This document shows, piece by piece, positions 61,061-64,000 of a stretch of 64,000 nucleotides of DNA. Positions within the stretch are counted from its first letter, which is position 1; each line of letters opens with the position of its first letter. This DNA comes from Cacajao melanocephalus (lineage: Eukaryota > Chordata > Mammalia > Primates > Pitheciidae), in NCBI GenBank assembly GCA_963573385.1, contig CAUYLG010027030.1, positions 124,001-188,000 of the forward strand. The letters run 5' to 3'. The translations under genes were made by a program, and so were the position numbers. Under the pieces are notes generated by a model that was given only the letters and a program-made list of their open reading frames with translations, did no database searches and had not been told where the DNA came from.

Positions 61061-64000
61061 ATTGGCTATTTGAAATCCATTGTCTTGTTTTGAGACCTTT
61101 TTAAAATGCCAAATCAAGAAAAATACCTGTTTGGCCTCTTGCTACCTAAGCAGTAAGACAAAGTCCAAACAAGTAGAAAAATGTGAATCCTAATGAGAGT
61201 GCTCCAAATCAGCACTACCTTTTTTTTATTTCTAATATTAATTAGCAACCCATAGTCCAATCCTCATTTGAGTGCATAAAGAACCAGATAGGAACTGTGG
61301 AAGGAAAATCAGAGATAACAAACACCTAATTTATGTTGGTTTTGTAGGTAAAACTTTTGCCAAATGGGTTTACATTCACTATGTATAGCCACACAAAGAT
61401 GAGAAGATTAAGTCTCAGAAAATTGAGTTGACCATATCTAGACATATGTATTAAGTAATCTAAAAATGGACAGAGAGTTTTCAATTTTCGTATACTCCAA
61501 TACACATTTAGTTCTAATGAGAACAAACCTTGCAACTTATTCAGAATGAGCCTTGTACAATTTATTTAGAATATTAATATGCTTCTTGTGGTGGCTGTAT
61601 TTAATTGTGTAAACAGTTTTACTAGTAAAGCATTGATGATAGAATAGCACAGTATTTTCTACATGATAGTTTACTATGGCTTATTGAGTGCAGGTGAAAA
61701 GTGGGCATCATTATAAGAGGAAAGAAGAAGGTTAGGCTAAAAGGAGAGTACTGGAGCTTTAGCTTTGGTGAAATAAAGTCTTGAGTGTTTCAAAATAGTC
61801 TATCAGAAGTTTTCAATTTAAAGGCGAAGTATTCCTCTAAGACATAAGCAAAGCAACTTGGATACATGAATTTTAAAGAATACCTTCGTCAATATTGTAT
61901 ATAGATATAAATAAGCATTATATAGTGTTTGTTCAGTTTTCTTTATTATAGGAAAATATATATAAATATAACTTTTTATATGAATAATTTCAAACGTATA
62001 CACGTTAAACAGAATAATATAACAAACCTCTATGTACCTAGTACCCTTTTTAAATAAATCATCGATATTTCCGTCAATTTTATTTCATCTATAACTTCCT
62101 ATACTTCCAAACTTCTCACTTCACTATTTTACATACATTGAAATCCAATAGACTTCGAATATTGATACATCAATGTGACCCATATCCTAAATTATTAATG
62201 TTTTTAAGAAGATACTTTTAGTATAAATAGTAGTCAATAAGTTTTAGACTGGCTTGCATTTCTGTTTCAACTTCTGTGAGCAAATCAAGAAGCTTATTTG
62301 ATGCCTGGACAATAAATTTAATAAAACTTATTGTTTGCAGGCAATTTTGAGTGTTGACTGAGACTGTCAGAAGTAACAAATAATCTTCTTTATATAGCTC
62401 TGTGCTGAGTAGGCTTAAACAGCCTCTGCCGCTATAATGCAATGTAATTATAAGACATGATTACAACTGATTATAATCAATCAGCATAGTCTTAAGTGTA
62501 ATTTATATTGCTGCAGCTGTGGTTAGATTAAATCATCACATAAGATACAATTTCCACTAGATATGTGAAATTATTTGAACAAACCCAAATACAGTAAACT
62601 CATAATACCATAAATGTATAGTAAATTTTGCCAATTGTGTAATACTTTAGGACTCTGCTTATCACAAAATAAGTCTTCCCCCTACAGAGTTTAGTCTTTA
62701 CTTGAAAGACAAAACTGTTGTTTTGCCCAGGTTGGCAGATATGATTTCTGTCTGTTAGTTCTGCCCCTGCCAATATTTTATGCACAATATGTAGGGAGAT
62801 TGTTGTATTTGAAAAGAAGTCTACTAAGATTATGTAGCTAGGTCCCTTCTGACCTTAGTTGAAGGTGAAACAGAAGAAGATTTCTAAATTTAATTTCAAT
62901 CTCTAAAGCAATCATTTCAATCCTGGCCTTACAGTTAAAACTCAGATTCACCAAACATGTATTTGTGGAAACTAGTCTAATTATTTTCTGTCCCTAATCT
63001 CAATCCACTCACACTACAAAAGTGGACCTATTTAGAAAGTAAAGGATATCACTCTAGATACTTTAAACCCATGTAGGAGGAAAGTCGCTTATAGAATGCT
63101 TGGCAGAGAACAGGGTAAAACTGGGACCTTTTTATATTGTAAGGTGCCACTGATTCTAATCACACATAGATAAAAAAGGAAAAATACTTGCCCTTCTTCC
63201 AGTATGGAGCCGTTGTGAGGATCAAAAGATCTAATTCACATAAATTCTCTGAACTCAATCCAAAATTATTAACACCATTCTTAAATGATCTATTGTTTCG
63301 TTATGATTGATTTCATTTTGATTCTAGAGCCAAATGATGCAAAAATAACAAAAGCATATTAAAATTTCAACAGAAGTGTTTTTCTATGTAACTTCTCTTC
63401 TAGGAATAATACAATTAACATAACACTGCCCACCTTTTGTTCAATCTCTGGAAAGGATTGTTATGTAGATAGTAATTTAATCAAGTAAGCTGAAAGTGTG
63501 AGAAGAGTAGTTTTGGCAGCCCATAGATGCAGCTGTTTGGCTGGAATACAAGTTCACTACCAAATAAGAAAACATGTTTTAATAACTTAAAGTCTGAAAA
63601 ATATTCATTCAGCTTTCAATGTTAAAATCCTGCAATATTTTGTGCAGACTCACAAAGCATTATGAAACTCAAAATAAATACTCAAGTTTTTTTCTTTTAA
63701 ATTCTGTCACTAAAACATTAACTTTAGCTATCAAAAGAGATAAGAGGGTATACCATAGAAAATTTACAACAGTCAGATCTCCCTTGAGCGTTAATGGTTT
63801 CCAATGCATATTTAAGATGTTTGTGTTTTTTAATGTTTGAAAAGGAACAGCTTTTTCTCCTGCACTAATAAAGCATCAGCTTTCTCTGAATGTAAAAACC
63901 TCTCAGTCTTTAAAAAGAATGATGATATTGATATGAGTACTGATTACATTTTTAAAAGCAGAAAAATAAGTCTCACTGTTGAGAAATTTATTTAAAATCA
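61061..64000. other. Unassigned stretch; includes a possible L1M tail and a motif-rich segment
   Basis: 61960-62130 weakly resembles an old L1 3' UTR ('cagaataatataacaaacctctatgtacctagtaccc'). 62200-62560 is repeat-free and motif-rich. No coding region: minus frames at 61326-61535 and 62218-62442 lack domains. Confidence 0.4.
61360..61397 (+). repeat. 38-bp exact direct repeat, copy B
   Basis: Lies in sequence I cannot assign to any repeat, 831 bases after copy A. Confidence 0.92.

Noticed and set aside
1..64000. Search by eye for tRNA, 5S, U6, Y RNA or 7SK-like sequences
   Set aside because: No convincing match seen apart from Alu (7SL-derived) and MIR (tRNA-derived) repeats.

Overview
This window is AT-rich, gene-poor nuclear DNA from a primate, most likely human. 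The support is lineage-specific mobile elements: Alu elements of J and S type, primate-age LINE-1 (L1) with typical 5' and 3' UTRs, THE1 and MST long terminal repeats (LTRs) of the ERVL-MaLR group, and older mammalian MLT1, MLT2, MIR, L2 and hAT-Charlie remnants. I found no intact protein-coding gene, no exon I would defend, no structural RNA gene and no CRISPR-like array. All long-ish open frames are either accidental or lie inside mobile elements. It reads as an intergenic or deep-intronic desert built by successive retrotransposition.

Layout. 1-13 kb: mostly unassigned AT-rich DNA with an ERV LTR piece (2.0-2.3 kb), an old L1 tail (2.6-3.1 kb), MLT1 LTRs (3.4 and 12.7 kb), a solitary minus-strand ERV LTR (4.8-5.4 kb), a MIR and a hAT-Charlie fossil (7.3-8.0 kb). 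13-27 kb: another ERV LTR (13.45 kb), MIRs, an Alu monomer inserted in a MIR (17.0 kb), a G+C-rich unidentified patch (16.4-16.75 kb), an inverted pair of old Alus (20.1 and 20.75 kb), an L2 (23.3 kb), an old LINE-like block split by an MLT1 (24.3-26.3 kb), and a 1-kb G+C-rich ERV LTR ending in two telomere-type hexamers (26.3-27.3 kb). 28-33 kb: microsatellites, an old repeat and an AluS with target-site duplication. 33.05-36.74 kb: an L1 with its 5' part inverted (twin priming), flanked by a 13-bp duplication and itself carrying a 130-bp Alu half-element with its own duplication. 38.6 kb: an MST LTR. 41.0-48.3 kb: an essentially full-length but dead L1 whose 5' UTR holds about five tandem units of roughly 275 bp. 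48.87-51.15 kb: a complete THE1 provirus (LTR-internal-LTR) with a perfect 5-bp duplication. 51-64 kb: unique-looking DNA with MIR/L2 fossils, a second copy of the 4.8-kb LTR family (55.6 kb) and an MLT2 LTR (60.5 kb) that appears to contain a short block copied from 830 bp downstream.

There are no genes that act together here; what can be read is order of events. Alu within L1, Alu monomer within MIR, MLT1 within an old LINE, and a templated insertion within MLT2 give nested relative ages. I did not find a novel biological system. The most unusual signals are the 38-bp exact repeat at 60.53/61.36 kb, the monomeric Alu insertion, and a few repeat-free, motif-rich stretches that could be conserved regulatory DNA. 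Repeat family names are from recognition by eye, without a database search.
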